Part shown: piece after piece, positions 8,375-17,779 of the stretch
Layout: the number at the start of each line of letters is the position of its first letter
Numbering within the stretch: position 1 is the stretch's first letter
Program-made: the position numbers and the translations under genes
Notes under the pieces: model-generated
Database searches by the model: none
Told to the model about the DNA's origin: nothing
The model's input: the letters and a program-made list of their open reading frames with translations, nothing else
Source of the DNA: Kordiimonadaceae bacterium
Lineage (GTDB): Bacteria > Pseudomonadota > Alphaproteobacteria > Sphingomonadales > Kordiimonadaceae
Direction of reading: 5' to 3'
DNA: 64,000 bases
Assembly (NCBI GenBank): GCA_017640725.1
Contig: JAEPQB010000002.1
Location: forward strand, 744,001 to 808,000

Positions 8375-9922
8375 TTAATGCACGCCGTGCATTCCTTTGC
8401 GAAGGATTGGCGTCAAAAGCAAAATGAAGACGCCAACACCAACACTGCCGTAGCCGATGATGTTGTAAACTTCCATAGTAGCGTTCACGTCCAGAACTGC
8501 GCCACCGCCGCCATGCGCACCGCTGCCTGTAAGTGAACTGATCCAGCCGGCCACATAGTTTCCGAGTGCTGTGAACAGGAACCATGTACCCATCACCATG
8601 CCCACGATCTTGGACACACTCAGCTTAGTTACCATCGAAAGGCCCACCGGGCTGAGGCAAAGCTCTGCAAGAGTCAGCGACAAGTAAATGATGACCAGCC
8701 AGATAAAGCTTTTGCTGGTGCTGTCGTCAAGGCTCATGCCCCACGAGAAGAGGATGTAGCCCGCGCCAATCAGAAGCATCGCGATCGCGAATTTGCCAGG
8801 TGTTGATGGTTCCAGCCCTTTCCGGCTTAAGGCCACCCACATCCAAGCGAATACTGGCGCAAAAATGATGATAAACAGAGGGTTCATTGATTGAACCTGT
8901 GTTGCTTTAACTTCAAACAGGCCGAATATGCTGCGATCAAACTGTTCGTCTGCAAGCACTGTCAGGCTGGCGGCTTGTTGCTCGAACAGCGCCCAGAATA
9001 CTGACTGAATGGCAATCAAAAAACAGGCAACCATCAGGCGGTCGCGCTCCACCTTGGTGCAATTCTTGAAGGCATAGATGAGAATGATGGCAATCATCAC
9101 AAAGCCGGAGAACCCAAGGAGTTGGCCGACTATTTCCTGATACTGCATCATCATCCAGGAAACACCAACAAGCACGATACCAAACAAGTAGATGGCATTT
9201 TCTTTGTTCACACCGATGGGTGACTTTTCCTTGAGCACTTCTGGTGCAGGCGCATCTGCACGACCGTCCAGGTACTTTTGGCCCCAAAGGAATACCAAGA
9301 GACCGAACAACATACCAACACCGGCAATAAAGAAGCCCCAGTTCCAGCCATAAACCTCGCCGACATATCCAACAATGATCGTCGACAAGACCGAACCAAC
9401 GTTGATGCCCATATAGAAAATGGTAAAGCCGCCATCCCTGCGCGGATCATCTGGACCATAAAGCGCGCCTACAATCGTTGAGATATTTGCTTTCAAGAAT
9501 CCCACGCCGGTAATAATCAGCGCCAGAGCCAGGAAGAATATCTGTAGGTAAAAATCGCTACGTACAACCGTGTCGCCGTCCATGTAGGCCTGCGGTCCAT
9601 GGAAGCCCATCAGGGTATGTCCTGCCACAAGCAGGATAGCACCGTAAGTTACGGCTTTTCGGCTCCCCAAGTAACGGTCAGCCATGTAACCACCGATGAT
9701 TGGCATCATATAAACAAGGCCGGCATATGCCCCATAAATGATGCTGGCTTCACCATTGGTAAACAGGTGATATTTGATCAAATACAGAACAAGAATGGTG
9801 CGCATACCATAATAGGAAAAGCGCTCCCACATTTCGGTTAGAAAACAGATTACCAGCCCGATAGGATGACCCAGAAACTCGCGTTCCTGTGATCCCTCGG
9901 TTGAGACAACTGTGTCAGTCAT
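8375..9922 (-). CDS. Proton-dependent oligopeptide transporter (POT/PTR family)
   Basis: A 515-residue inner-membrane transporter of the POT family, importing di- and tripeptides with protons. It shows the ExxERFxYYG proton-coupling motif in TEMWERFSYYGM near residue 33, the loop motif GGYMADRYLGSRK, and about 14 hydrophobic helices, as in bacterial DtpA-type members. ATG 9922 follows GAGGTGG, while the frame also has a GTG two codons upstream. The presence of several peptidase genes nearby fits a peptide-use role. A terminator at 8226-8254 follows the gene. Confidence 0.94.
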   Translation of the reverse strand: MTDTVVSTEGSQEREFLGHPIGLVICFLTEMWERFSYYGMRTILVLYLIKYHLFTNGEASIIYGAYAGLVYMMPIIGGYMADRYLGSRKAVTYGAILLVAGHTLMGFHGPQAYMDGDTVVRSDFYLQIFFLALALIITGVGFLKANISTIVGALYGPDDPRRDGGFTIFYMGINVGSVLSTIIVGYVGEVYGWNWGFFIAGVGMLFGLLVFLWGQKYLDGRADAPAPEVLKEKSPIGVNKENAIYLFGIVLVGVSWMMMQYQEIVGQLLGFSGFVMIAIILIYAFKNCTKVERDRLMVACFLIAIQSVFWALFEQQAASLTVLADEQFDRSIFGLFEVKATQVQSMNPLFIIIFAPVFAWMWVALSRKGLEPSTPGKFAIAMLLIGAGYILFSWGMSLDDSTSKSFIWLVIIYLSLTLAELCLSPVGLSMVTKLSVSKIVGMVMGTWFLFTALGNYVAGWISSLTGSGAHGGGGAVLDVNATMEVYNIIGYGSVGVGVFILLLTPILRKGMHGVH

Positions 9923-10077
9923 GTCCACCTCATAAATGTAATTATCGGGCGCGCCAACAGCCTGCGCCCGGTCCCTTCTTTTAGATGTCTGGCGATGTGC
10001 GGATGTTCCGCCAAACCTCTCCCGCCCCCTTCAAACCATATTTGGCTTTGAATTGCGAGTCTTTCGCGAGACGAGGT

Positions 10078-11964
10078 TTAGCCAATGTGTTTCTTCAGAA
10101 ATTTCAGCGACGCTTCATAATATGTGCGCCGGTCCTGCGGTCGCCGCAACTGGTGCTCCGAGCCCTTCAGGACGATCCATTCATGGTCTTTTTCATGCGC
10201 ACGCAGTGCCTTGGCCATCTGCACACCCTGCTCGAACGGCACATTCGCGTCGCGGGTTGCATGCAATAAGAGAACCGGCAAGCGCACCAGTTTTGCGCGC
10301 TCAAGCGGAGAGCGACGGAACAAGGTACGCGTTGACAGCGAGCCCTTGATACGCGGCACACTTAGCAGGTGAAAGCGTCCAACCTCCAGAAACCCTACCA
10401 AATGCGGCACGGATGTAACGCCGTTCAGGCTGATCGCACATTCAAACAGATCGTCGTCCCGGATCGCAGACCAAAGGGCCGCATAACCCCCATACGAACC
10501 GCCCATGACACACATTTTGCCGCGCTCTGCGTAACCGGCGTCCAACATCCACTGGGCGGCTGTGCGCACATCATCCTGCATGTCTGTGCCCCACCGCGCG
10601 TACCCGGCGCGGCGCCACTTTTCCCCAAAACCGCTGGAGCCCCGGAAATTGGGCTGCAAAACAGTATATCCGTTTGCCGTAAGCCAGCTGACGACACCGC
10701 TAAAGCTGTCGGACACACGCCGGACGGGCCCACCGTGCACCAGCACCACGGCCTTGCCGTTGCCGCCGCCCTCCGGTTCAGAGAGGATGGCATGCATAGC
10801 CGGAAGGCCTTTCGTACGCTTCCCTTTCAGGAGGATTCGCACGCCGCGCTTGCGGGGCTTGGCGAGCTGGTCAGCCGCAGGGTCTGGGGCTACCTCATGG
10901 AAGCTATCGTCCCCGGACTGCCGAAGGAAATAGCGGGGGCCGCGCCAGTTGCTGCGCACGCGGTACAGGGTCACCCGCTCATCGCGGCTGCGGGAGATAA
11001 TCTCGACCGCATCAACCCCAAGGTCAGCGGCCGCCTGCTCCAGTTCGGCGCGAAATTCCGGCTGCCAAACGAGCTGCTCTCGCCCGTCGTCCACATACGT
11101 TGCGCCAACAACGGAGTCGCTGATCGGGTCGACGATGGCCGCAGTGATGTCAAAACTCGCGTTTGTCGCAAGCTCCCGAATAAAATTGCCCGTGCGCACA
11201 TCCATTCGCCAAAGCGCACGGGTATTGCTGGCGTGGCCGCTGATCACGGCAGCGGTTACCCCGCCAGCTTCTGTCGCCACAACAGAAATGGGGCTCTGGC
11301 GGAAATAGTCGTTATCAGTGATTTGTTCCCAGCCATCAGCGCGCTTGCCGAACATAAGTTGACGGCGCCCGCGGTAGCCTTCCCCCATGACGACTTCGCC
11401 CGACGGGCTTGCCCACCAGCGAATAACCGGTCGCCATGCACCCATGATTTTCTCAGAGACGCCGGTAAGGGCGTTAACGCGGTAAACGGCCGGGTAACCA
11501 GGCACAGCCGGGTCTTCCCATTGCATCAGGATATTGCGGGGGTCATCCGGCAGCGCGCTCAAAAGCGTTGGCGGCAACTCGTGCGGGCGCGGACCACCGT
11601 TTTCAATCAGGGGGCGCAGGCGGCCAATGTGCGCATCATAAAGAACAAGCCCGTATTCGCGCAAAGAGAGCAGAAGTCGCCCTTCACCAATCCAGGCAAG
11701 CCAGTTTACGTCAGATCGCCGGTACGGCAAAAGGTCCGCGTTTTCGGGTCCGGTGAAAGCACGCCAGACGGCAACCTGGGCACCGCCATCATCCGCCCGA
11801 ACAAGGGCCGAGATATAATGGCCATAAGACGAAAGCGATGCCGCCGCAATGCGCGGGGCGTCTGTTAACTGATTGAGAAGTTGGTTGTCCGCTTCGGCAC
11901 GCACAAGCGTGCCGCAACCCAGCACAAGGAAAACCAAACACAAATAGCGCCGAATCCAGATCAT
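10078..11964 (-). CDS. Secreted S9-family serine peptidase
   Basis: A 628-residue prolyl-oligopeptidase-clan (S9, acylaminoacyl/dipeptidyl-peptidase-like) enzyme. A signal peptide ends near TLVRA. The N-terminal two thirds look like a beta-propeller, and the C-terminal third is the alpha/beta-hydrolase domain with a complete triad: Ser490 in GGSYGG, Asp572 in HATRDANVP and His604 in SEHQL. The domain also carries the oxyanion-region motif VLVHGGP. It would cleave small peptides in the periplasm. It is transcribed alone and divergent from the desaturase gene at 12160. Confidence 0.93.
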   Translation of the reverse strand: MIWIRRYLCLVFLVLGCGTLVRAEADNQLLNQLTDAPRIAAASLSSYGHYISALVRADDGGAQVAVWRAFTGPENADLLPYRRSDVNWLAWIGEGRLLLSLREYGLVLYDAHIGRLRPLIENGGPRPHELPPTLLSALPDDPRNILMQWEDPAVPGYPAVYRVNALTGVSEKIMGAWRPVIRWWASPSGEVVMGEGYRGRRQLMFGKRADGWEQITDNDYFRQSPISVVATEAGGVTAAVISGHASNTRALWRMDVRTGNFIRELATNASFDITAAIVDPISDSVVGATYVDDGREQLVWQPEFRAELEQAAADLGVDAVEIISRSRDERVTLYRVRSNWRGPRYFLRQSGDDSFHEVAPDPAADQLAKPRKRGVRILLKGKRTKGLPAMHAILSEPEGGGNGKAVVLVHGGPVRRVSDSFSGVVSWLTANGYTVLQPNFRGSSGFGEKWRRAGYARWGTDMQDDVRTAAQWMLDAGYAERGKMCVMGGSYGGYAALWSAIRDDDLFECAISLNGVTSVPHLVGFLEVGRFHLLSVPRIKGSLSTRTLFRRSPLERAKLVRLPVLLLHATRDANVPFEQGVQMAKALRAHEKDHEWIVLKGSEHQLRRPQDRRTYYEASLKFLKKHIG

Positions 11965-12159
11965 GCCTTAATTTATCATGAGCAATTTGCTGCTGGAAAG
12001 TCTTTCCGGACCAAAAATGTGTGAGAAGTATGTGATGCTAATCATTGCAGGGACGAACGCATGCCTGCTAGGTAAGTTCTTGCCGTGCGTCGAAAATGAT
12101 CCAGATTTATGCTAAAGTAATGCGATTCATTAGTGGCGCAAACAGCCAAGAGGAAAACA

Positions 12160-13083
12160 ATGTCCACACAGTGGAACAGCATCAAACCTTCGGACATTTT
12201 GACAAGCGAGGAACAGCATCGCCTGCGCCAACGCTCGGATCTGATGGGCTGGTGGATGCTGATGCATGCTTGGGGGATTATTGCGGCGGCCATGGCGCTG
12301 TTTATTGTGTTCCCAAACGTGCTGACTTTCCTTGTTAGTGCAGCACTGATTGGCAGCAGGCAGCTTGGCCTATCAATCCTGATGCATGAAGCCAGCCACG
12401 GCATGATGTTTCGCACGCGCTGGATGAATGAAAAGCTTGGTCAATGGCTCGCGGCGGCGCCCTTGATCATCAACATGAAAAACTATCGCATCCGGCATAT
12501 GGCCCATCACCGCTTCACCCGCACTGACAAAGACCCGGAAAACTATCTCTACACACCGTTTCCAGTGAGCAAAGCCAGCATGAGTCGTAAAATCCTGCGG
12601 GATTTCACCGGTGTTGTTTTTCTGCGCACGCAAATTGGTCTGTTCCGCTTTTTGTGGGGTGAAAAAGAAGGCCGCTGGGCACGTCTGTATGATTTTTACC
12701 GAACGATTGTTGTCTTTTATGCGGTGTTTATTGCGGCTTTCGCGCTTGCTGGCAGGTTAGACTTGTTCCTGATGATGTGGATGGTGCCGATGATGACCAC
12801 CCACCAGTTTTTCCTGCGCATCCGCAACATTGCAGAACATGCAACCGTGCCAGATCTGGATGACCCCTTGAAGAACAGCCGCACCACGCTCGCGAGCGCT
12901 TGGGAACGCATGACGTTCGCGCCCTATTTTGTCAATTATCATATTGAGCATCATATGGTGCCATTTGTGCCTTGCTGGCGTCTGCCGGAAGTTCATAAAA
13001 TCATGGTGTCCAAGGGCTTTGGCAAAGAAATGGAAATCGCGCATGGCTATCGCAGCATCATCCGCATGAATGCTGCGGCCTAG
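12160..13083 (+). CDS. Membrane fatty-acid desaturase-family protein
   Basis: A 307-residue integral membrane di-iron desaturase. All three histidine boxes are present: HEASH (76-80), HMAHH (113-117) and HIEHH (261-265), with hydrophobic segments around 31-66 and 183-215. The H-x3-H / H-x2-HH / H-x2-HH spacing and the length fit acyl-lipid desaturases or related hydroxylases. ATG 12160 has AAGAGGA upstream; an in-frame GTG at 12133 is less likely. The gene for a beta-lactamase-fold hydrolase follows 51 nt downstream on the same strand. Confidence 0.92.
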   Translation: MSTQWNSIKPSDILTSEEQHRLRQRSDLMGWWMLMHAWGIIAAAMALFIVFPNVLTFLVSAALIGSRQLGLSILMHEASHGMMFRTRWMNEKLGQWLAAAPLIINMKNYRIRHMAHHRFTRTDKDPENYLYTPFPVSKASMSRKILRDFTGVVFLRTQIGLFRFLWGEKEGRWARLYDFYRTIVVFYAVFIAAFALAGRLDLFLMMWMVPMMTTHQFFLRIRNIAEHATVPDLDDPLKNSRTTLASAWERMTFAPYFVNYHIEHHMVPFVPCWRLPEVHKIMVSKGFGKEMEIAHGYRSIIRMNAAA

Positions 13084-13134
13084 GTCGAGCACCATACTAT
13101 CCAGTCACAATTCGAGCTTGGGGAGGGCCGTAGA

Positions 13135-14388
13135 GTGAGCAGAGGAAAAATTGCCGGCATTGTCGTGCTTGGTCTTGTTTTGGCAGGTGGCTATTGGGGT
13201 TATAGCTACTATGAAAAAATTAAGCCGTTTCAGGAATTTTCAAACCCCGAAAACTTGCTTGCAAATTTTCGTTCCGCCTCCGAAACATTTCCGACCTACA
13301 CTTTGGAAGTGCCGGAGGATACTCTGGCGTTTGATCGCCGCAGCGATATCACGATTCCAGAAACATACGTGTACAAGGGTGAAACACGCTCCTTAAGCGA
13401 GCTACTTGAGCGCACCTATACCACCGGTTTCATGGTGGCTGTAGACGACACCATTATCTCTGAAGATTATTATTTGGGTGAGCAAGCCAGCGACCGGCAC
13501 ATTATGTTCTCGGTTTCAAAATCGGTGGTTTCAGCCGCCCTTGGCATTGCGCTCTCCGAAGGGGCGTTTGACAGCATCGAAGACCCGATCACCAAATACC
13601 TGCCGGAACTCAATGGCTCCGGCTATGAAGGTGTGCGCATCAAAGACATTTTGCAGATGTCATCGGGCGTTTATTTCAATGAAGACTATAATGACCCCTT
13701 CTCTGATGTGAACCAGATGGGCCTGACGATCGCGACAGGTGGGTCCCTCAATAGTTTCGCAACAGGCCTTGAGCGCCAGTGGGAGCCAGGCACCTACAAT
13801 AATTACGTTAGTGTCGACACGCACGTGCTTGGCATGCTTCTCGTGAAGCAGACCGGCAAAACGCTTTCAGAATATGTGGAAGAGAAAATCTGGCAGCCCA
13901 TGGGCGCCGAGTTTGACGGCAAATGGCTGACAGACGGCGTTGGCATGGAGATGGCCATGGGCGGGTTCAACATGGCGCTCCGGGACATGGCGCGGGTCGG
14001 TCGGCTTTATTTGCATCTGGGTGAACTGAACGGCAAGCGCATCGTGCCTGCAGAATGGGTCACCGCCTCCATCACGCCGGATGCACCACACCTGATGCCA
14101 GGATCGGCAAACTCGTCAAACCCAATGGGCTATGGGTACCAATGGTGGATCCCAGAAGACCCGCACGGCGATTTTTACGCGGCGGGCATCTATTACCAAT
14201 ATATCTATATCGACCCGACAACCGGTGTGATTGTCGCTAAAACCAGCGCCGACAAAAAGTTCACTGATCCCAACGAGCCGCGCAAAAAAAGCGAGCAGGT
14301 TGCGGCATTCCAGGCAATTTCAGCGCATGTCGCAGCGCAGATGAAATCGCTAGCCATGGAAACAGAAGTGCGCGAAGGCGGCAACTAG
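13135..14388 (+). CDS. Beta-lactamase-fold serine hydrolase with N-terminal membrane anchor
   Basis: A 417-residue protein starting at GTG, with GGGAGGG about 7 nt upstream. A single hydrophobic segment (residues 6-23) should anchor it to the inner membrane with the catalytic domain outside. The S-x-x-K motif is SVSK at 126-129 and a YNN motif follows in GTYNNYVS. The family includes esterases of the EstB and 6-aminohexanoate-dimer hydrolase (NylB-like) types, and the GYGYQWW segment near the C-terminus fits the latter. The substrate is unknown. A second, unrelated-looking enzyme of the same fold follows at 14492. Confidence 0.88.
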   Translation: MSRGKIAGIVVLGLVLAGGYWGYSYYEKIKPFQEFSNPENLLANFRSASETFPTYTLEVPEDTLAFDRRSDITIPETYVYKGETRSLSELLERTYTTGFMVAVDDTIISEDYYLGEQASDRHIMFSVSKSVVSAALGIALSEGAFDSIEDPITKYLPELNGSGYEGVRIKDILQMSSGVYFNEDYNDPFSDVNQMGLTIATGGSLNSFATGLERQWEPGTYNNYVSVDTHVLGMLLVKQTGKTLSEYVEEKIWQPMGAEFDGKWLTDGVGMEMAMGGFNMALRDMARVGRLYLHLGELNGKRIVPAEWVTASITPDAPHLMPGSANSSNPMGYGYQWWIPEDPHGDFYAAGIYYQYIYIDPTTGVIVAKTSADKKFTDPNEPRKKSEQVAAFQAISAHVAAQMKSLAMETEVREGGN

Positions 14389-14491
14389 CCTGCGGCAAAG
14401 GGTCAGGTCCACATGGTCCTGCGTGGGGCTATAATTCTGCAGTAGTAAGTTAGCCGTGAGCCAATTGCTACGAAGCACAAAGGGGGCAATG

Positions 14492-15964
14492 ATGAAAAAA
14501 GCGCATTTATGGGCTTTGCTGTTGGTGGCCGTGGCCGCATTCCTTTGGGTCAGGACTGAGAAAACGCCTGAAAAGCAGCCGCAGCTATCCGCAGAACAAG
14601 TCGCCATCAGTTCTGGTCTCAGGCCGATTGTTCATGTTGAAAACCGCAAGCCGCTTCTTATGACACTCAAGGAACGCATGGCCGTTCATAAGGTGCCAGG
14701 TGTTTCGATCGCAATCATGCAAGCCGATCAGATTGTTTTGTCGCACACTGAAGGGGTTCTCACTGCAGACTCCAGCACACCCGTCAATGCCGAAACTCTT
14801 TTTCAGGCCGCAAGCATATCCAAACCTGCATTCGCAACCATTTTAATGCGTTACCGTGAGCAAAACGGGCTCGACTTGGACGCCAATGTGAATTCGCTGC
14901 TCACCAGCTGGCAAGTCCCTGAGCATGACTGGCAAGGCACGGAAGACGTGACACTACGCCGGCTACTGAGCCACACGGCGGGCACTACCGTACATGGCTT
15001 TCCCGGCTATGCGATGGGTGAAGATGTTCCAACACTGGTGCAGTTGCTAAATGGCGCACCGCCAACCAACACGGCACCTATTTTGGTCGACATCCAGCCT
15101 GGCGGACGGTTTCGCTATTCAGGTGGCGGGACAAGTGTTGCGCAACTGGTGCTTGAAGACGTGTCAGGCGCTCAGCTTACAGAGATGGCGAGTGAGTATC
15201 TTTTTGGCCCTGCGGACATGACGCACAGTGTGTTTGCGCAGCCTCTGCCAACGGCGCACAGGCAAAATGCCGCCTCGCCGCATGACGGTATTGGGCAGGC
15301 CGTACCGGGCGGTGCGCACACATATGCTGCGCTTGCAGCCGCGGGCCTCTGGACAACGCCGACCGATATTCTCAAGTGGGCTTCATCTGTGCGGAGGGCG
15401 AATGAGGGCATTGAGGGTGAGGTTGTGAACCCCGAAAGCGCGCGCGATATGCTTACCAATCCGGTGGGCCCTGTGGGTATTGGGTTTTTCATCGATGAAG
15501 AAAACGGGGCGCTCTCGTTTGGTCACGGGGGCTCGAACCAAGGGTTTCGGGCCAACTTCTATGTTTACACTAAAACCGGTGACGGCATTGCGGTCATGAC
15601 CAATGGCGACAATGGTGCCATTTTGATCCGGGAAATCATCCACCGCGCCGCAGAAATATATGGCTGGGATGACGTGCAGCCACCCGTAAAACGGGCCGTT
15701 GCCTTAACGGAAGACGCCCTTCAGGCCTTTGCCGGCACATACGCGGTGACCGAACCCATGGAAGCCACGGCTACCCTGTCGGTTGCCGGTGAGGCACTTG
15801 TTCTTGAAGCGGACGGATTCATCGCCGGGGAACCGTTTCTGGCCCAAGGCGAAAACGCCTTCTTCTCGCTCGTTGGCAGCGATTTGGTTTTCACGCGGGA
15901 TGATGCTGGTGCTGTGACTGGCTTCGAGTACCGCGGTTTTGTGAAAGCCACGAAGACCGACTGA
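14492..15964 (+). CDS. Beta-lactamase-fold serine hydrolase with C-terminal extension
   Basis: A 490-residue protein with an N-terminal signal or anchor (LWALLLVAVAAFLW). The S-x-x-K motif is SISK (QAASISKPAF), the Tyr motif is in FRYSGGG, and the HGG in FGHGGSNQG is the KTG equivalent. About 100 residues follow the catalytic domain, starting near LQAFAGTYAV, and form a small beta domain of the type found after many such hydrolases. ATG 14492 is placed 5 nt after AGGGGG; ATG 14489 directly before it is also possible. Probably periplasmic; substrate unknown. Confidence 0.87.
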   Translation: MKKAHLWALLLVAVAAFLWVRTEKTPEKQPQLSAEQVAISSGLRPIVHVENRKPLLMTLKERMAVHKVPGVSIAIMQADQIVLSHTEGVLTADSSTPVNAETLFQAASISKPAFATILMRYREQNGLDLDANVNSLLTSWQVPEHDWQGTEDVTLRRLLSHTAGTTVHGFPGYAMGEDVPTLVQLLNGAPPTNTAPILVDIQPGGRFRYSGGGTSVAQLVLEDVSGAQLTEMASEYLFGPADMTHSVFAQPLPTAHRQNAASPHDGIGQAVPGGAHTYAALAAAGLWTTPTDILKWASSVRRANEGIEGEVVNPESARDMLTNPVGPVGIGFFIDEENGALSFGHGGSNQGFRANFYVYTKTGDGIAVMTNGDNGAILIREIIHRAAEIYGWDDVQPPVKRAVALTEDALQAFAGTYAVTEPMEATATLSVAGEALVLEADGFIAGEPFLAQGENAFFSLVGSDLVFTRDDAGAVTGFEYRGFVKATKTD

Positions 15965-15972
15965 CAAGCGAT

Positions 15973-16866
15973 CTAAAATGCTGCTGAGACAGCCTCAGCC
16001 AAATGATCAAACACAAGCCGAATGCGCGGGCTGGTGTGCAACTCACGGTGGGTGACAAGCCAGACAGGCATATCAAATGAAATGTCCTCTTTCATGATCG
16101 GCACCAGTTCCGGAAATTTACTGATGATGCTCGCAGGCATAATGGTAACGCCAGCACCGTGGCGCGCCATCTCGGCAAGCGCTACGCCGCTCGCAGAAAC
16201 GAATTTAAACTGATCTGCAGTCAGCTTGAACCCAGCCGCCTGCAAGTTGGGCAAAATAGTATTGATCGGGGACGGGCCAACAAAATCTATTTTTTCAAAC
16301 TCTTCCGGGCTAGTTGGATGACCCACCCGGTCCAGATAGTCCTTTGAAGCGCAAAAATGCGCAGCCGTATCGCCCAAATGCCTGGCAACCAGGTCGGCCT
16401 GGTCTGGTCGGCCATGCCGGATGGCGATATCAGCTTCCCGTTTCACAAGGTCACGTACTTCGTTTGACACCACGAGGTCGATACGAATGTTAGGGGCCTT
16501 ACGCCGCAAGTCCATTAGCACCGGCGGCAAAACATATGCGGCAGTCATGCCAGTCACCGTAATGGTGACATTGCCCTCGATCGCTTTGGATTGACCGGAT
16601 GCCGCGAGCGAAAGCCGCATCGCCGCCTCACCAATGTCGCGAACATGCTCCAGAAGTCTGGCGCCTGTGTCTGTAAGCGCCATGGTGCGAGGGCCGCGTT
16701 CAAACAGAGTAACACCCAATTCTTCTTCGAGGGCAGCGACTTGCCGGCTAAGCGTTGGCTGGGTTTGACCAAGCGCACGTGCAGCAGCCGATAGCGAACC
16801 TTCCTCGACCGTTGCGAGAAAAGCGCGCACTTGGTTCCAATCAAATGATATCGCGTCCCAATTCAT
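15973..16866 (-). CDS. LysR-family transcriptional regulator
   Basis: A 297-residue LysR regulator. The N-terminal winged HTH (about 10-65) is clear in LSAAARALGQTQPTLSRQVAALEEELGVTLFERG. The remaining 220 residues are the periplasmic-binding-protein-like effector domain, with VVSNEVRDLVKREADIAIRHG typical of the second lobe. It is convergent with the hydrolase at 14492, 8 nt away, and divergent from the small unknown gene at 17010, so a direct target is not obvious from context. Confidence 0.93.
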   Translation of the reverse strand: MNWDAISFDWNQVRAFLATVEEGSLSAAARALGQTQPTLSRQVAALEEELGVTLFERGPRTMALTDTGARLLEHVRDIGEAAMRLSLAASGQSKAIEGNVTITVTGMTAAYVLPPVLMDLRRKAPNIRIDLVVSNEVRDLVKREADIAIRHGRPDQADLVARHLGDTAAHFCASKDYLDRVGHPTSPEEFEKIDFVGPSPINTILPNLQAAGFKLTADQFKFVSASGVALAEMARHGAGVTIMPASIISKFPELVPIMKEDISFDMPVWLVTHRELHTSPRIRLVFDHLAEAVSAAF

Positions 16867-17009
16867 TGTTTTTCGTATACCAGCTAGGCATATTTTCGCA
16901 ATTTATATTTGTTTTGCGTATGGATAAGGTGCGCCAACTAAATAAACCAACCGTCCGATGCAGCGACATCGGAATGAGGTGGACACAAAACGACAGACAG
17001 TGAGGAACT

Positions 17010-17480
17010 ATGAAGAAGCATAAAATGGTGGCGCGTGCGCTTGGTCTTGTTTTGGCCAAGTCGTCCGCGCTGTCCGCACAAGATTATACGCAGCGATACA
17101 ATGATGCCGTTGTGGGCATGTATTTCAGGCTTCCGCTTGGCGGCGTGGAATCCGTCGCAACCGCAAATAAAGCTGAATACGGTTTTCGCCTGCAGTTCAA
17201 CGATAGCTATACGGATTTCACAGGTCGGCGCGACAACAAGCTTGGCTTCAGCCAAGACGCGCTCACGCTGAAGTTCAACGCGCAGGGCTTTGACAACTTC
17301 GCCATCTCGGGCCGCAACATTATTGAGCCAGGCACCATCACATTCAATGCTGATGGAACCGCAGAAAAGTCTGGCGGCGGCATCAATTGGGCCCTTGTTG
17401 GTGTTGGTGTTGCTGCGGTTGTGGTTGTTGGCGCCGTCGCTGTTGGTGACAGCATCGAGGACACGTTTGAGGTCGACTAG
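17010..17480 (+). CDS. Hypothetical exported protein with C-terminal Gly/Val membrane segment
   Basis: A 156-residue protein that I do not recognise. The N-terminus looks like a Sec signal (KKHKMVARALGLVLAKSSALSAQD), followed by a soluble region with alternating polar and aromatic residues and a hydrophobic C-terminal segment (NWALVGVGVAAVVVVGAVAVGD, about 127-148) ending in an acidic tail. GTGAGGAACT precedes the ATG. The layout suggests a protein anchored at its C-terminus in the inner membrane or forming a strand-rich domain. It is followed by an intrinsic terminator, so it is a monocistron. Confidence 0.7.
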   Translation: MKKHKMVARALGLVLAKSSALSAQDYTQRYNDAVVGMYFRLPLGGVESVATANKAEYGFRLQFNDSYTDFTGRRDNKLGFSQDALTLKFNAQGFDNFAISGRNIIEPGTITFNADGTAEKSGGGINWALVGVGVAAVVVVGAVAVGDSIEDTFEVD

Positions 17481-17522
17481 TCCAAGTAATTGTCAGCTTT
17501 CATTCAAATCCCCCAGTGTGGC

Positions 17523-17541
17523 GGGGGCTTTCCCCCTTTTT
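17523..17541 (+). terminator. Intrinsic terminator after gene 17010-17480
   Basis: GGGGG-CTTT-CCCCC followed by TTTTT. The stem is short but GC-only and sits 43 nt past the stop codon. A preceding C5 run (about 17510) offers an alternative pairing with the G5 arm. Confidence 0.65.
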
Positions 17542-17582
17542 ACTCGCCCCCGCCGCCAGCCCCTTTTCTAGCAGGCAAAATC

Positions 17583-17654
17583 ATGAACCAAGCCAGATAT
17601 GTCATAATGTTTCTGCTGACGGCCGCTGCCGTTGGTTGGGTTATTGGTCACTGA
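17583..17654 (+). CDS. Candidate 23-residue single-TM small protein
   Basis: A short frame encodes MNQARYVIMF followed by LLTAAAVGWVIGH and TGA. Residues 6-21 are hydrophobic enough for one transmembrane helix, with one Arg before and one His after. GCAGG lies 7 nt before the ATG. It stands between the terminator at 17523-17541 and the dehydrogenase gene. The case rests on composition and position alone, and the frame could be chance. Confidence 0.3.
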   Translation: MNQARYVIMFLLTAAAVGWVIGH

Positions 17655-17779
17655 GCCAATCATCCTTCGTGCACCCGTCCGTTATTCGGGACAGCATCAT
17701 GTTGCTGAAACTTTGAGCTAGCCAACTCGGGCGGACGCCCTATGTCATCAGCAGAATGAAATCGCGAAGGGGACCCCAG

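Noticed and set aside
10369-11868. A 499-codon plus-strand open frame
   Set aside because: It lies entirely opposite the S9 peptidase gene, which has a full catalytic triad and signal peptide. The frame's product is low-complexity and family-less, so it is an antisense shadow.
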